A stretch of 10,682 bases of DNA from Frankia sp. (GCA_019689615.1 JADGHD010000118.1:1-10682); one strand, 5' to 3'. Shown: positions 1 to 7,211, counted from the first letter of the stretch. The notes: a model not told the origin generated them from the letters alone. Numbers and translations: made by a program.

Positions 1-1417
1 GGAACGACCGCCCGGGCGAGGGCATCCCGGAGGACGGGCGGCCGGGGGACGGGCGGCCGGAGGCGTCCCAGGGAGCAGGGGCACGGACCTGCTCCCATAC
101 CGGGCTGGACAGCGCCAGGTCCACCCGGCGGGCCAGCTCGACGACCCCGGGGTAGCCGGCGTAGGGGATGTGCCGTTCCTGGTTGATGTCCAGGAACGGC
201 ACCCTGCCCTTCAGCGCGGTGTACTGGTTGCGCCCGCCGGCGATGAGGATGTCGGCGCCGGTCTCGCGGACCAGCCGCAGCAGCTCGGCCGGGTTGCCCT
301 CCTTGATCACCCGCCCGTGCGGCCCGATCAGCTGGTGGATCCTGTCGACGTCACCCTCGGTGCTCTTGGTGGTGCCTGACGCCACCACCTCCATCCCTAT
401 GTCCTGCATGGCGGACACCACCGACCAGCTCTTGTTGCCGCCGGTGTAGAGCACCGCCCTGGTGCCGGCGAGGCGTTTCCGGTAGGGCGCGAGCGCCGCG
501 GCGACCTTCCGCTCCTCGTCGGCGATGACCTCCTCGGCGCGGGCGACCAGTTCCCCGTCGCCCCGGTCGAGCAGCCGCGCGAACCCGCGCAGCGCGTCGC
601 TCATCGCCCGGACGCCGTAGAAGCTGCCCTCGAACCACGGGATGCCGTAGCGTTCCTGCAGGCCGCGGGCCAGGCCGAGCAGCGCCTTCGAACAGACCAC
701 CATGGTGGCCCTGGCCCGGTGCGCCGCGGCCACCTCCCGGTACCGGACGTCACCGCTGATGCACGCCAGCACCCGGATGCCCAGCCGGGACAGCACCGGG
801 GCGACGTCCCACAGCTCGCCGGCGATGTTGTACTCGCCGACCAGGTTCACGTCGTAGTCGGTGGTGTAGGACGGCTCCTGGGTTCCGATGACGTGCCGCA
901 GCAGTGCCTCGCCCGCCAGCCGGTTGCCGAGGTTCTTGCTGCCCACGAAACCCGGCGAGTTGACCGGGATGACGGGCACCCCGGTCGCCGTGGCGGCCGC
1001 GGCGCACACCACGTCGAAGTCGTCGCCGATCGTCGCGGGTACGCAGGTCAGGTACACGAACACCGCGGGCGGGGAGTGCCGGCGCACGACCTCGACGATC
1101 GTGTCGTACAGCTTGCGCTCGCCGCCGAACACCACGTCCTGCTCGGACAGGTCGCTGGTGAACCCCCTCCGGTAAAGCGTCGGACCGGAGGAGAGGCTGC
1201 CGCGGCCGTCCCAGGAGTTCCCCGCGCAGGCGATCGGACCGTGCACCACGTGGGCGGCGTCCACGATCGGGACAAGTGTGATCATTGCCCCGTCGAAGGC
1301 GCAGCCGCCGGAGGTGCCTCCCGGCTTGGGCTTGGGGCAGCCCGCCTTCTTCTGCTTCGCGGACTTGGCCCGGTTGTGGTCACAGGCCGGTTCTTCGAAG
1401 ACGCTGTGATCGACCAC
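1..1417 (-). CDS. nifE: Nitrogenase FeMo-cofactor scaffold protein NifE (3' end cut by window edge)
   Basis: NifE pairs with NifN as an alpha2beta2 cytoplasmic scaffold on which NifB-co is matured to FeMo-cofactor before transfer to NifDK. About 472 codons are visible, near the family's usual length, and no stop is reached before the edge. The N-terminus has the NifE signature EEPACDHN (residues 8-15) and GGCAFDGAMIT (37-47). Cys39, Cys64 and Cys125 match the ligands of the scaffold's bridging Fe-S cluster, and Cys242 matches the cysteine proposed to hold the cofactor precursor. The start is GTG at 1417; the next in-frame Met is residue 45, past conserved sequence. It lies 6 nt after the nifK stop in the same frame with no Shine-Dalgarno, so translation is probably coupled to nifK. 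After the conserved end (about residue 446) comes a Pro/Ser/Gly-rich tail not typical of the family. Identity is firm; the C-terminus is not seen. Confidence 0.96.
   Translation of the reverse strand, partial: MVDHSVFEEPACDHNRAKSAKQKKAGCPKPKPGGTSGGCAFDGAMITLVPIVDAAHVVHGPIACAGNSWDGRGSLSSGPTLYRRGFTSDLSEQDVVFGGERKLYDTIVEVVRRHSPPAVFVYLTCVPATIGDDFDVVCAAAATATGVPVIPVNSPGFVGSKNLGNRLAGEALLRHVIGTQEPSYTTDYDVNLVGEYNIAGELWDVAPVLSRLGIRVLACISGDVRYREVAAAHRARATMVVCSKALLGLARGLQERYGIPWFEGSFYGVRAMSDALRGFARLLDRGDGELVARAEEVIADEERKVAAALAPYRKRLAGTRAVLYTGGNKSWSVVSAMQDIGMEVVASGTTKSTEGDVDRIHQLIGPHGRVIKEGNPAELLRLVRETGADILIAGGRNQYTALKGRVPFLDINQERHIPYAGYPGVVELARRVDLALSSPVWEQVRAPAPWDASGRPSPGRPSSGMPSPGRSF
32..61. repeat. 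15-bp tandem repeat in the nifE tail
   Basis: Two near-identical 15-bp units (32-46 and 47-61) differ only at the last base. Being a multiple of three, the repeat keeps the nifE frame and encodes a Gly-Arg-Pro-Ser repeat in its low-complexity tail. Slipped-strand expansion is the simplest explanation. Confidence 0.85.
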
Positions 1418-1423
1418 GATCCG

Positions 1424-2953
1424 TCACCGAACGATGTCGAAGCTGTGGTCGGGCGCGGTGCGGTCGAGCTCCTCGAGCACGGTGTTCACCAGCTGGGTGA
1501 GCAGGTGCAGGGCGCCGGTGTAGCCGAGGATCGGGAACCGGTGCAGGTGGTGCCGGTCGAAGATCGGGAAGCCGACCCGCCAGAGCGGCACCTGTGCCTC
1601 CCTGGACAGGTACTTCAGGTAGGAGTTCCCGATCAGCAGGTCGACCGGCTCGGTGAACACCAGCGAGCGCAGGTGCCACAGGTCCTTGCCCGGCCACACC
1701 GTCGCGCCGGCCCCGAACGGGCTGGTGGCCAGCACGGCCTCGGCCCGCTCCCTGAAGGACGCGTCGCCGTTGGTACTCACCACGTGGACCGGCTCCATGC
1801 CCAGCTCCAGCAGGAAGCCGAGCAGACCGACCACAAGGTCCGGGTCCCCGGCGATGGCCACCCGCCTGCCGTGCAGGTAGGCGTGCGAGTCGGTGAGAGC
1901 GTCGATCAGCCGGCCCCGTTCGAGGGTGATCTCCCTGGGGACGGTGACGCCGGCCAGCCTGGCCACCTCGGCCACGAACCGGTCCGTGTTGTTCACCCCG
2001 ATCGGCGGGGTGAGGGTCACCGCCTCCTGCCCCCACACGTCCCGGACCAGCTCGCTGGTCCGGCGGGTGGCCGTCTCCTGCAGGAAGACCGTCGCCCGCG
2101 CGTTGATCGCCTCGGCCGCTTCCCCGAGCGGCGTACCACCCGGGTAGAGCTGGTACTCGCCGTCGGCGGGCGAGTCCAGGGCCGCGCTGTGGTCGCCGAG
2201 GATGACGTGGTCGACGCCCATCAGGTTCAGAAGGCGGCCGAGTTCCCGGTGGTCACCGACGTTGGTGTCGAAGCCGGGCACCAGGTTGATCCTGCCGGTC
2301 GGCCTGCCCCGGCGATCCTTGGCGAGGTGTTCGAGGATCGCCCGCAGCATGTTGTCGTAGCCGGTCAGGTGGGAGCCGACAAAACTCGGGGTGTGCGCGA
2401 ACGGGAGCAGATACCCCGGCGGGACCGAACCCTTCTGCCGGGCTTCCTCGATGAAGGCGTGCAGGTCGTCCCCGATGACCTCGGCCATGCAGGTCGTGCT
2501 GATCGCGATCATGTCAGGCCGGTACAGCGCGGTGGCGTTGTCCAGCGCCTCGACCATGTTGTTCAGCCCGCCGAAGACCGCGGCGTCCTCGGTCATCGAG
2601 GACGACACCGTCGGGACCGGCTCCTTGAAGTGGCGGGCGAAGTGGCTGCGGAAGTAGGCGACGCAGCCCTGTGACCCGTGCACCAGCGGGAGGGTGCCGG
2701 CGAAACCGAGCCCGGCCAGCACCGCGCCGAGCGGCTGGCAGGCCTTGGCCGGATTCACCGTGAGCGCCTCGCGGGCGAAGTTCTTCTCCCGGTACTCGGC
2801 GCTGCGCGTCCACTGCCTGATCCGCTCGACCTCGTCGGAGGAGCAGCCGGCCTCGAACTCCCGCTTGCGCTCGAACTGCGCCTGGTACTCGGGCGCCTCG
2901 AACAGCTCGTTGTGGTCCTTCACCTCTGACGCCGGCGGCGGCGTGATGCTCAC
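1424..2953 (-). CDS. nifK: Nitrogenase molybdenum-iron protein beta chain NifK
   Basis: NifK is the beta subunit of the alpha2beta2 MoFe protein. With NifD it holds the P-cluster, which passes electrons from NifH to FeMo-cofactor. The product is 509 residues, close to other NifK. The P-cluster ligands are Cys72, Cys97 and Cys155, matching Azotobacter beta-Cys70, 95 and 153; Ser190 in TPSFVGSH matches beta-Ser188. The start is GTG at 2953, overlapping the nifD stop in a GTGA tetranucleotide. A purine-rich GAGAGGTGG (2961-2969) sits 7 nt upstream as ribosome binding site. The frame stays open upstream, antisense-free but out of frame with nifD, so a longer N-terminus would be artefactual: homology begins only after this GTG. 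The overlap implies tight coupling with nifD, as expected for subunits needed 1:1. Confidence 0.98.
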   Translation of the reverse strand: MSITPPPASEVKDHNELFEAPEYQAQFERKREFEAGCSSDEVERIRQWTRSAEYREKNFAREALTVNPAKACQPLGAVLAGLGFAGTLPLVHGSQGCVAYFRSHFARHFKEPVPTVSSSMTEDAAVFGGLNNMVEALDNATALYRPDMIAISTTCMAEVIGDDLHAFIEEARQKGSVPPGYLLPFAHTPSFVGSHLTGYDNMLRAILEHLAKDRRGRPTGRINLVPGFDTNVGDHRELGRLLNLMGVDHVILGDHSAALDSPADGEYQLYPGGTPLGEAAEAINARATVFLQETATRRTSELVRDVWGQEAVTLTPPIGVNNTDRFVAEVARLAGVTVPREITLERGRLIDALTDSHAYLHGRRVAIAGDPDLVVGLLGFLLELGMEPVHVVSTNGDASFRERAEAVLATSPFGAGATVWPGKDLWHLRSLVFTEPVDLLIGNSYLKYLSREAQVPLWRVGFPIFDRHHLHRFPILGYTGALHLLTQLVNTVLEELDRTAPDHSFDIVR

Positions 2954-4407
2954 GGGGTGACCACCTCTCCGGAACGCGTCCAGGGCGGCTGGAAGAGGTT
3001 CCAGGACGGGTTGTTGATGGCGATGTCCATGTCCCGGGCGAAGACCGCGAAGCCCTCCACGCCGTGGTACGGGCCGGAGTAGTCCCAGGAGTGCATCTGG
3101 CGGAAGGGCATCCCCATCTTGTGGAAGACGTACTTCTCCTTCACGCCGGCGCCCATCAGGTCCGGCCGGAGCCGGCGGGCGAACTCCTCGAGCTCGAAGG
3201 CGGTGGGGTCGTCGTAGAGCACCGCGCCTTCCTTGAGCTCCGGGTAGGTCCGCGTGTAGTCGTCGCCGTGCCCGAACTCGTAGCCGGTGCCGATGACCTC
3301 CATGCCGAGGTCCTCGTAGGCGCCGATGGTGTGCCGCGGCCGCAGACCGCCGACCAGCAGCATCACCGTCTTGCCCGCCAGCCGCTTTCCGTACCGCTCC
3401 CGGACCTCGTCGAACTTCGCCTGGTAACTCGCGATCGCCGCCTCGGTCCTCTCCCTGATCGTGTCGTCGAAGAACTCGGCGATCCGGCGCATGGACTCGA
3501 CGATCTTCGTGGGGCCGAAGAAGTTGTACTCGACCCACGGAATGCCGTACCTCTCCTCCATGGTCCGGCAGATGTAGTTCATCGAGCGGTAGCAGTGAAT
3601 GACATTGAGCTTTGCCAGGTGCGTGGTCGCCAGCTCGTTGATCGTGCCGTCACCGGACCACTGGGCGATCACCCGCAGGCCCATGTCCTCGAGAATCTTC
3701 CGGGACGCCCAGGCGTCGCCGCCGATGTTGTAGTCACCGATCAGCGCGACGTCGTACGGGGTCTGCATGGTCGTGTCCCGGGTACCCAGGACCCAGTCCC
3801 GGATGGAGTCGTTCGCGATGTGGTGACCGAGCGACTGGCTGACCCCGCGGAATCCCTCGCAGCGCACCGGGACGACCGGAATACCGAGTTCCTTGGCGGA
3901 CTGCCGGGCCACCGCCTCGATGTCGTCGCCGATCAGGCCGATCGGGCACTCCGACTGAATCGAGATCCCCTTCGCCAGCGGGAAGAGTTCGGCGATCTCC
4001 TGGTTGATCTTCGCCAGCTTCTTGTCGCCGCCGAAGACCACGTCACGTTCCTGGAAGTCGCTGGTGAACTGCATGGGCACGAAGTTGTCGACACCGACCG
4101 TGCCCCGTGAGTAGTTACGCCGGGTGGACCAGGAGTACTGGCCGCAGCCGACCGGCCCGTGACTGATGTGCACGACGTCCTTGACCGGGCCCCAGACGAC
4201 GCCCTTGGAACCGGCGTAGGCGCAGCCGCGGATCGTCATGACCCCCGGCCGGGACTTCACGTTGGACTTGACCGCGCATTCCTTCGATCCCGCAGGGTCG
4301 TTCGGCTTGAGGTGCCTGGCCCGCTCCTTCTTCGCCTTGGCCGGGTAGACCTCGAGCACGTCGGCGATCATCGCCTCGGTCTGCTCGCGGGTGGGTGTGG
4401 CGCTCAT
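2950..4407 (-). CDS. nifD: Nitrogenase molybdenum-iron protein alpha chain NifD
   Basis: NifD is the alpha subunit of dinitrogenase and carries FeMo-cofactor, where N2 is reduced to ammonia. The product is 485 residues. P-cluster ligands Cys62, Cys88 and Cys154 fall at the same numbers as in Azotobacter vinelandii. FeMo-cofactor ligands are Cys272 (in HCYRSMNY) and His439 (in MHSWDYSGPYHG), matching alpha-Cys275 and alpha-His442. The substrate-channel residues Val70, Arg96, Gln191 and His195 are also conserved. The pattern identifies the Mo enzyme rather than VnfD or AnfD. The ATG at 4407 is preceded by AGGAGA (4416-4421) at 8-nt spacing. The nifH stop lies 35 nt upstream and nifK overlaps its 3' end. 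I see no lesion; it should be functional. Confidence 0.99.
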   Translation of the reverse strand: MSATPTREQTEAMIADVLEVYPAKAKKERARHLKPNDPAGSKECAVKSNVKSRPGVMTIRGCAYAGSKGVVWGPVKDVVHISHGPVGCGQYSWSTRRNYSRGTVGVDNFVPMQFTSDFQERDVVFGGDKKLAKINQEIAELFPLAKGISIQSECPIGLIGDDIEAVARQSAKELGIPVVPVRCEGFRGVSQSLGHHIANDSIRDWVLGTRDTTMQTPYDVALIGDYNIGGDAWASRKILEDMGLRVIAQWSGDGTINELATTHLAKLNVIHCYRSMNYICRTMEERYGIPWVEYNFFGPTKIVESMRRIAEFFDDTIRERTEAAIASYQAKFDEVRERYGKRLAGKTVMLLVGGLRPRHTIGAYEDLGMEVIGTGYEFGHGDDYTRTYPELKEGAVLYDDPTAFELEEFARRLRPDLMGAGVKEKYVFHKMGMPFRQMHSWDYSGPYHGVEGFAVFARDMDIAINNPSWNLFQPPWTRSGEVVTP

Positions 4408-4442
4408 ACGGACGGTCTCCTGTCAGTCAGTGATCGATCCGG

Positions 4443-5315
4443 TCACACCGCCGCGGCTGTCTGGCCGACCAGGGACTCGTCCTCGACCTCCATGATCCCG
4501 AAGTCGATGAGCAACTGCTCGAGCTCGTCCATGGTGATCGGGGTCGGGATGGTCTTGCGGTCGTTCTCGTGGATCTTGCGGGCCAGCTCGCGGTACTCGT
4601 CGGCCTGCCTGGACGTGGGGTCGTACTCGATGACCGTCATCCGGCGCAGCTCGGCGTGCTGCACCACGTTGTCCCGCGGGATGAAGTGGATCATCTGGGT
4701 GTTCAGCCGCCGGGCCAGCTCGCCGACCAGCTCGGCCTCCCGGTCCGTGTTACGGCTGTTGCAGATGATTCCGCCGAGCCGTACGCCGCCGGAGTGGGCG
4801 TACTTGAGGATGCCCTTGGCGATGTTGTTGGCCGCGTACATGGCCATCATCTCGCCGGAGGCGACGATGTAGATCTCCTGCGCCTTGCCCTGGCGGATCG
4901 GCATCGCGAAACCGCCGCAGACGACGTCACCGAGCACGTCGTAGCAGACGTAGTCGAGGTCCTCGTAGGCGCCGTTCTCCTCGAGGAAGCCGATCGAGGT
5001 GATCACTCCGCGGCCGGCGCAGCCGACGCCCGGCTCGGGGCCGCCGGACTCGACGCAGCGGATCTTCCAGTTCTTGTTGGGGCCCTCGAGCAGGACGTCC
5101 GACAGGTCCAGGTCCTCGACCGAACCGGCCTCCGCGGCCAGCGCCAGGATCGAGGTCTGGGCCTTCGAGTGCAGGATGAGCCGGGTCGAGTCGGCCTTCG
5201 GGTCGCAGCCGACGATCATGATCCGGTGGCCCTGCTCGGCGAGCGCCGCCATGGTGTTCTGCTGGGTGGTCGACTTGCCGATCCCGCCTTTGCCGTAGAA
5301 GGCGATCTGGCGCAT
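4443..5315 (-). CDS. nifH: Nitrogenase iron protein NifH (dinitrogenase reductase)
   Basis: NifH is a homodimeric ATPase with one [4Fe-4S] cluster between subunits. It feeds electrons to NifDK with MgATP hydrolysis and also acts in FeMo-cofactor and P-cluster maturation. The product is 290 residues, the normal size. It shows the P-loop GKGGIGKST (8-16), switch I region DPKADSTR (38-45), cluster ligands Cys99 (GCAGRG) and Cys133 (VVCGGFAMP), and switch II DVLGD (126-130). Arg102 is the residue ADP-ribosylated by DraT in organisms that have it; no draT is visible here. The ATG at 5315 has a consensus AGGAGG 10 nt upstream, the strongest ribosome binding site in the operon, which fits the excess of Fe protein needed. 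It lies 27 nt after nifV, so it probably shares the nifV transcript. Confidence 0.99.
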   Translation of the reverse strand: MRQIAFYGKGGIGKSTTQQNTMAALAEQGHRIMIVGCDPKADSTRLILHSKAQTSILALAAEAGSVEDLDLSDVLLEGPNKNWKIRCVESGGPEPGVGCAGRGVITSIGFLEENGAYEDLDYVCYDVLGDVVCGGFAMPIRQGKAQEIYIVASGEMMAMYAANNIAKGILKYAHSGGVRLGGIICNSRNTDREAELVGELARRLNTQMIHFIPRDNVVQHAELRRMTVIEYDPTSRQADEYRELARKIHENDRKTIPTPITMDELEQLLIDFGIMEVEDESLVGQTAAAV

Positions 5316-5325
5316 TTCGGTGTTT

Positions 5326-5331
5326 CCTCCT
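5326..5331 (-). promoter_or_regulatory. Shine-Dalgarno of nifH
   Basis: A full AGGAGG on the minus strand, 10 nt before the nifH ATG and inside the 27-nt nifV-nifH gap. nifV and nifE show no comparable site, so nifH should be translated much more strongly than the gene before it. Confidence 0.85.
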
Positions 5332-5342
5332 CTGGTTGATGG

Positions 5343-6503
5343 TTACGCCGAAGCGCGCTGGAAAAGGTCACGGACCTCGCGCGGGCGCAGTGGTCGCTTG
5401 AGCTCGGACGCCCGCGCCCGAATGCTGTCGAGAAACGTTTCGATCTCATCGGCGTCGGCCTGGATGCCGTGCGTGGCCAGCACGTGCCGCAGGGCGGCGC
5501 GACCGCTGTGTTTGCCCACCACCAGGCGCCGGCGCCCGCCGACCTCGGCCGGGTCGAACGGCTCGTAGTTCTCGGCCGCCTTGAGCACCCCGTCGACGTG
5601 AATGCCGGATTCGTGGGCGAAGACCGAGTGGCCCACCACGGCCTTCCCCGTCGGCAGCGGGCGCCGGGCCGCCTGCGCCACCAGGCAGGCAAGCGCCCGG
5701 AACCTGGTCGTGTCCAGACCGGGATCGGACCGGAACAGATGGCGCAGGGCCATCGCGACCTCCTCGAGCGGAGCGTTTCCGGCCCGCTCGCCGAGCCCGG
5801 CCACGGTGGTGCTCACCCAGGTGAAGCCGGCCCGGACCGCCGCCAGGGTGTTCGCGGTGGCAAGTCCGAAATCGTCGTGCGCGTGAATCTCCCAGGCGCC
5901 GGGCACCGCCTGGACCAGCCGGGCGAGCCGCTCGTGGCCGGTGAAGGGTTCGAGAACACCGACGGTGTCGGCCCACCGCAGCCTGGTCACCCCCAGTCGG
6001 CGCAGCTCACCGGCGATCTCGATCACGAATCCGTCATCCGCCCGTGAGGCGTCCTCCAGCCCCACGCTGACGGCCAGACCGCGGTCCGCCGCGGCCAGCA
6101 CACACTCGCGAACACGCCGAGCGGCCCATTCGCGGTCCCGGCCGAGTTTGTGCTCCAGCTGGAGATCGGACACCGGAATGGTCAGGTGCACCGATTTCAT
6201 CCCGCAGCCGACGGCCGCCTCGACGTCTTCCCGGGTGGCCCGGCACCAGGCGACGACCTCCGCGCGCAGCCCTGCCTCGCTGATGCGTCGAAGGGCTTCC
6301 TGCTCGGCCGATCCCATCGCTGGAATACCGGCTTCGATGGCGTGCACCCCGACGTCGTCAAGCGCCGCGGCGATGGTTAGCTTTTCCTTCTCGGTGAAGG
6401 TGACCCCAGGAGCCTGCTCGCCATCGCGCAGGGTCGTGTCGCAGACCCGGACCGGATTTACCGCCCCGGTGGCAGCCGAAGTCCGGCTCGGTTGTCTGAA
6501 CAC
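5343..6503 (-). CDS. nifV: Homocitrate synthase NifV
   Basis: NifV condenses acetyl-CoA with 2-oxoglutarate to give R-homocitrate, the organic ligand of FeMo-cofactor. The product is 386 residues, the short form of the DRE-TIM metallolyase family without the C-terminal LeuA regulatory domain. Motifs are CDTTLRDGEQAPGV (21-34), which holds the catalytic Arg and metal-binding Asp; the HAHDDFG metal site with His207 and His209; and the GHSVFAHESGIHVDGV segment near residue 290. The start is GTG at 6503; no other usable start precedes the conserved DTTLRDGE, and no Shine-Dalgarno is seen. Homocitrate synthase and isopropylmalate synthase resemble each other, but position directly before nifH supports NifV. 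It is the first gene of the operon. Rhizobia often lack nifV and take homocitrate from the plant; its presence fits fixation without a host. Confidence 0.95.
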   Translation of the reverse strand: MFRQPSRTSAATGAVNPVRVCDTTLRDGEQAPGVTFTEKEKLTIAAALDDVGVHAIEAGIPAMGSAEQEALRRISEAGLRAEVVAWCRATREDVEAAVGCGMKSVHLTIPVSDLQLEHKLGRDREWAARRVRECVLAAADRGLAVSVGLEDASRADDGFVIEIAGELRRLGVTRLRWADTVGVLEPFTGHERLARLVQAVPGAWEIHAHDDFGLATANTLAAVRAGFTWVSTTVAGLGERAGNAPLEEVAMALRHLFRSDPGLDTTRFRALACLVAQAARRPLPTGKAVVGHSVFAHESGIHVDGVLKAAENYEPFDPAEVGGRRRLVVGKHSGRAALRHVLATHGIQADADEIETFLDSIRARASELKRPLRPREVRDLFQRASA

Positions 6504-6510
6504 GGTGTAG

Positions 6511-6660
6511 ATGTTGCGTTGTGATTATGTCAATGGCGTAACCCGATGTAAGGCTGGTGTTAAGTATTACTCTCCAGTGATTTCTTCAGCGGAATTTCAA
6601 TGGATATTTAAGAGGAAAGACAAAAGGAAAAATATAGTTTTGAAAATATCTTTGGGTGTA
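6511..6660. other. AT-rich island in the divergent nifV / cysO-like intergenic region
   Basis: This stretch is clearly AT-rich (for example 6601-6660) inside otherwise very GC-rich DNA, and no convincing protein is encoded in it. It holds the nifV promoter candidate, phased TTAC-type repeats on the minus strand (around 6538-6570), a 7-bp inverted repeat GATATTT/AAATATC (6603-6609 and 6644-6650), and a TATAGT (6633-6638) that could be a -10 box for the plus-strand gene. In actinobacteria such islands are favoured by nucleoid proteins such as Lsr2. That role is inference. The whole 6504-6900 gap has no other gene. Confidence 0.6.
6524..6552 (-). promoter_or_regulatory. Candidate promoter of the nifV-nifHDKE operon
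   Basis: On the minus strand, CTTACA (6547-6552) and CATAAT (6524-6529) stand 17 nt apart, a good fit to housekeeping-type -35 and -10 boxes. Initiation would fall near 6517, leaving a leader of about 14 nt before the nifV GTG. A perfect TTGACA (6528-6533) overlaps the -10 box but has no convincing -10 partner. No GG-N10-GC sigma-54 element was found. Prediction only. Confidence 0.4.
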
Positions 6661-6707
6661 CGCGGAAGCGGCCCGGGATCCTCCTGTCCCGAGGTAGGCT
6701 TTCCGCG
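6661..6707. other. Nested inverted repeat (hairpin) between nifV and the cysO-like gene
   Basis: CGCGGAA (6661-6667) pairs with TTCCGCG (6701-6707), and inside it CGGGA (6674-6678) pairs with TCCCG (6687-6691). It has no U-tract on either strand, so a classical terminator is unlikely. It could be an mRNA leader structure of the downstream plus-strand gene or an operator. Confidence 0.45.
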
Positions 6708-6870
6708 CGGATCGTCACCGGCGGGCGCCGACAGGACTGCCGACGATCCGCATGGGAAGCGGTCTGCCCCGAACCCGGGGGCGGGTTTCGTGGCGCCGGC
6801 GTGCTTCCCCCGCCCTCGTCCGCGGCACCGATGCCGCCGGCCGGGTGCCGCCGTGGCATGCCGGTCACGG

Positions 6871-6892
6871 CACCGAGAGGACACCGAGAGGA
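6871..6892 (+). repeat. 11-bp tandem duplication carrying the Shine-Dalgarno
   Basis: CACCGAGAGGA occurs twice back to back (6871-6881 and 6882-6892). The second copy supplies AGGAG (6889-6893) 7 nt before the ATG at 6901; the first copy places a second purine-rich core 11 nt further upstream. The duplication is certain. Any effect on translation is inference. Confidence 0.85.
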
Positions 6893-6900
6893 GCCGCATT

Positions 6901-7197
6901 ATGCCGGTCCAGGTCCGCGTGCCGACGATCCTGCGCAGCTACACCGGAGGAGCCAAGGTGGTCGACGGTGTGGGCGGGACGCTCAGCGAGCTGTTCACCG
7001 ACCTCGACAGCCGCCACCCGGGGCTGCGCGGCCGCCTCGTCTCCGGCGACGGAGCGGGCGAGCTGCACCGGTTCGTCAACGTCTACATCAACGACGAGGA
7101 CGTCCGGTTCCTCGGCGGCCTCGACGCGAAGCTGTCCGACGGCGACAGTGTCACCATCCTGCCCGCCGTGGCCGGCGGCTCCGCGCCAGGAAGCTGA
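6901..7197 (+). CDS. MoaD/ThiS-family sulfur carrier, CysO-like
   Basis: This 98-residue beta-grasp (ubiquitin-like) protein belongs to the family whose C-terminal Gly-Gly is thiocarboxylated to carry sulfur. The details match CysO, the cysteine-synthesis carrier described with CysM and Mec in Mycobacterium tuberculosis: IPTILR-like PTILRSYTGG (8-17), LHRFVNVYINDEDVRF and the end SVTILPAVAGG. MoaD or ThiS roles are less likely on sequence. Unusually, SAPGS follows the Gly-Gly, so a protease (for example a JAMM/Mec-type enzyme) would have to expose the diglycine before activation. The ATG has a good AGGAG at 7 nt. The gene diverges from nifV and has no cysM, mec or adenylyltransferase beside it in this window, so partners must be elsewhere. 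It could supply sulfur for cysteine and hence Fe-S clusters, but a link to nif is only positional. Confidence 0.88.
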   Translation: MPVQVRVPTILRSYTGGAKVVDGVGGTLSELFTDLDSRHPGLRGRLVSGDGAGELHRFVNVYINDEDVRFLGGLDAKLSDGDSVTILPAVAGGSAPGS

Positions 7198-7199
7198 CA

Positions 7200-7211
7200 G
7201 GCCGCGCGGCC
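7200..7211. terminator. Perfect GC palindrome after the cysO-like gene
   Basis: GGCCGCGCGGCC begins 3 nt after the stop codon, and flanking CAGGC/GCCTG could extend the stem. No T-tract follows, so it would be a U-less actinobacterial-type terminator at best. Confidence 0.3.

Noticed and set aside
719..2674. A 651-codon plus-strand reading frame opposite nifE and nifK
   Set aside because: It is antisense to two genes with complete family motifs, is rich in Arg/Gly/Pro/Val/His and has no domain pattern. Long antisense frames are common in high-GC genes.
2954..3538. A longer NifK N-terminus, reading frame open to 3538
   Set aside because: It overlaps nifD out of frame. NifK similarity begins only after the GTG at 2953, which has its own ribosome binding site.
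3064..4110. A 348-codon plus-strand frame opposite nifD
   Set aside because: It is antisense to an intact nifD and its composition is typical of a shadow frame.
6504..6600. Sigma-54 (GG-N10-GC) promoter upstream of nifV
   Set aside because: No match with correct spacing was found. Nif control by NifA and sigma-54 is a proteobacterial scheme not expected in actinobacteria.
6511..6900. N-terminal extension of the CysO-like protein to an ATG at 6511
   Set aside because: The upstream codons are translated AT-rich promoter DNA. The ATG at 6901 has a proper AGGAG and gives the normal family length.
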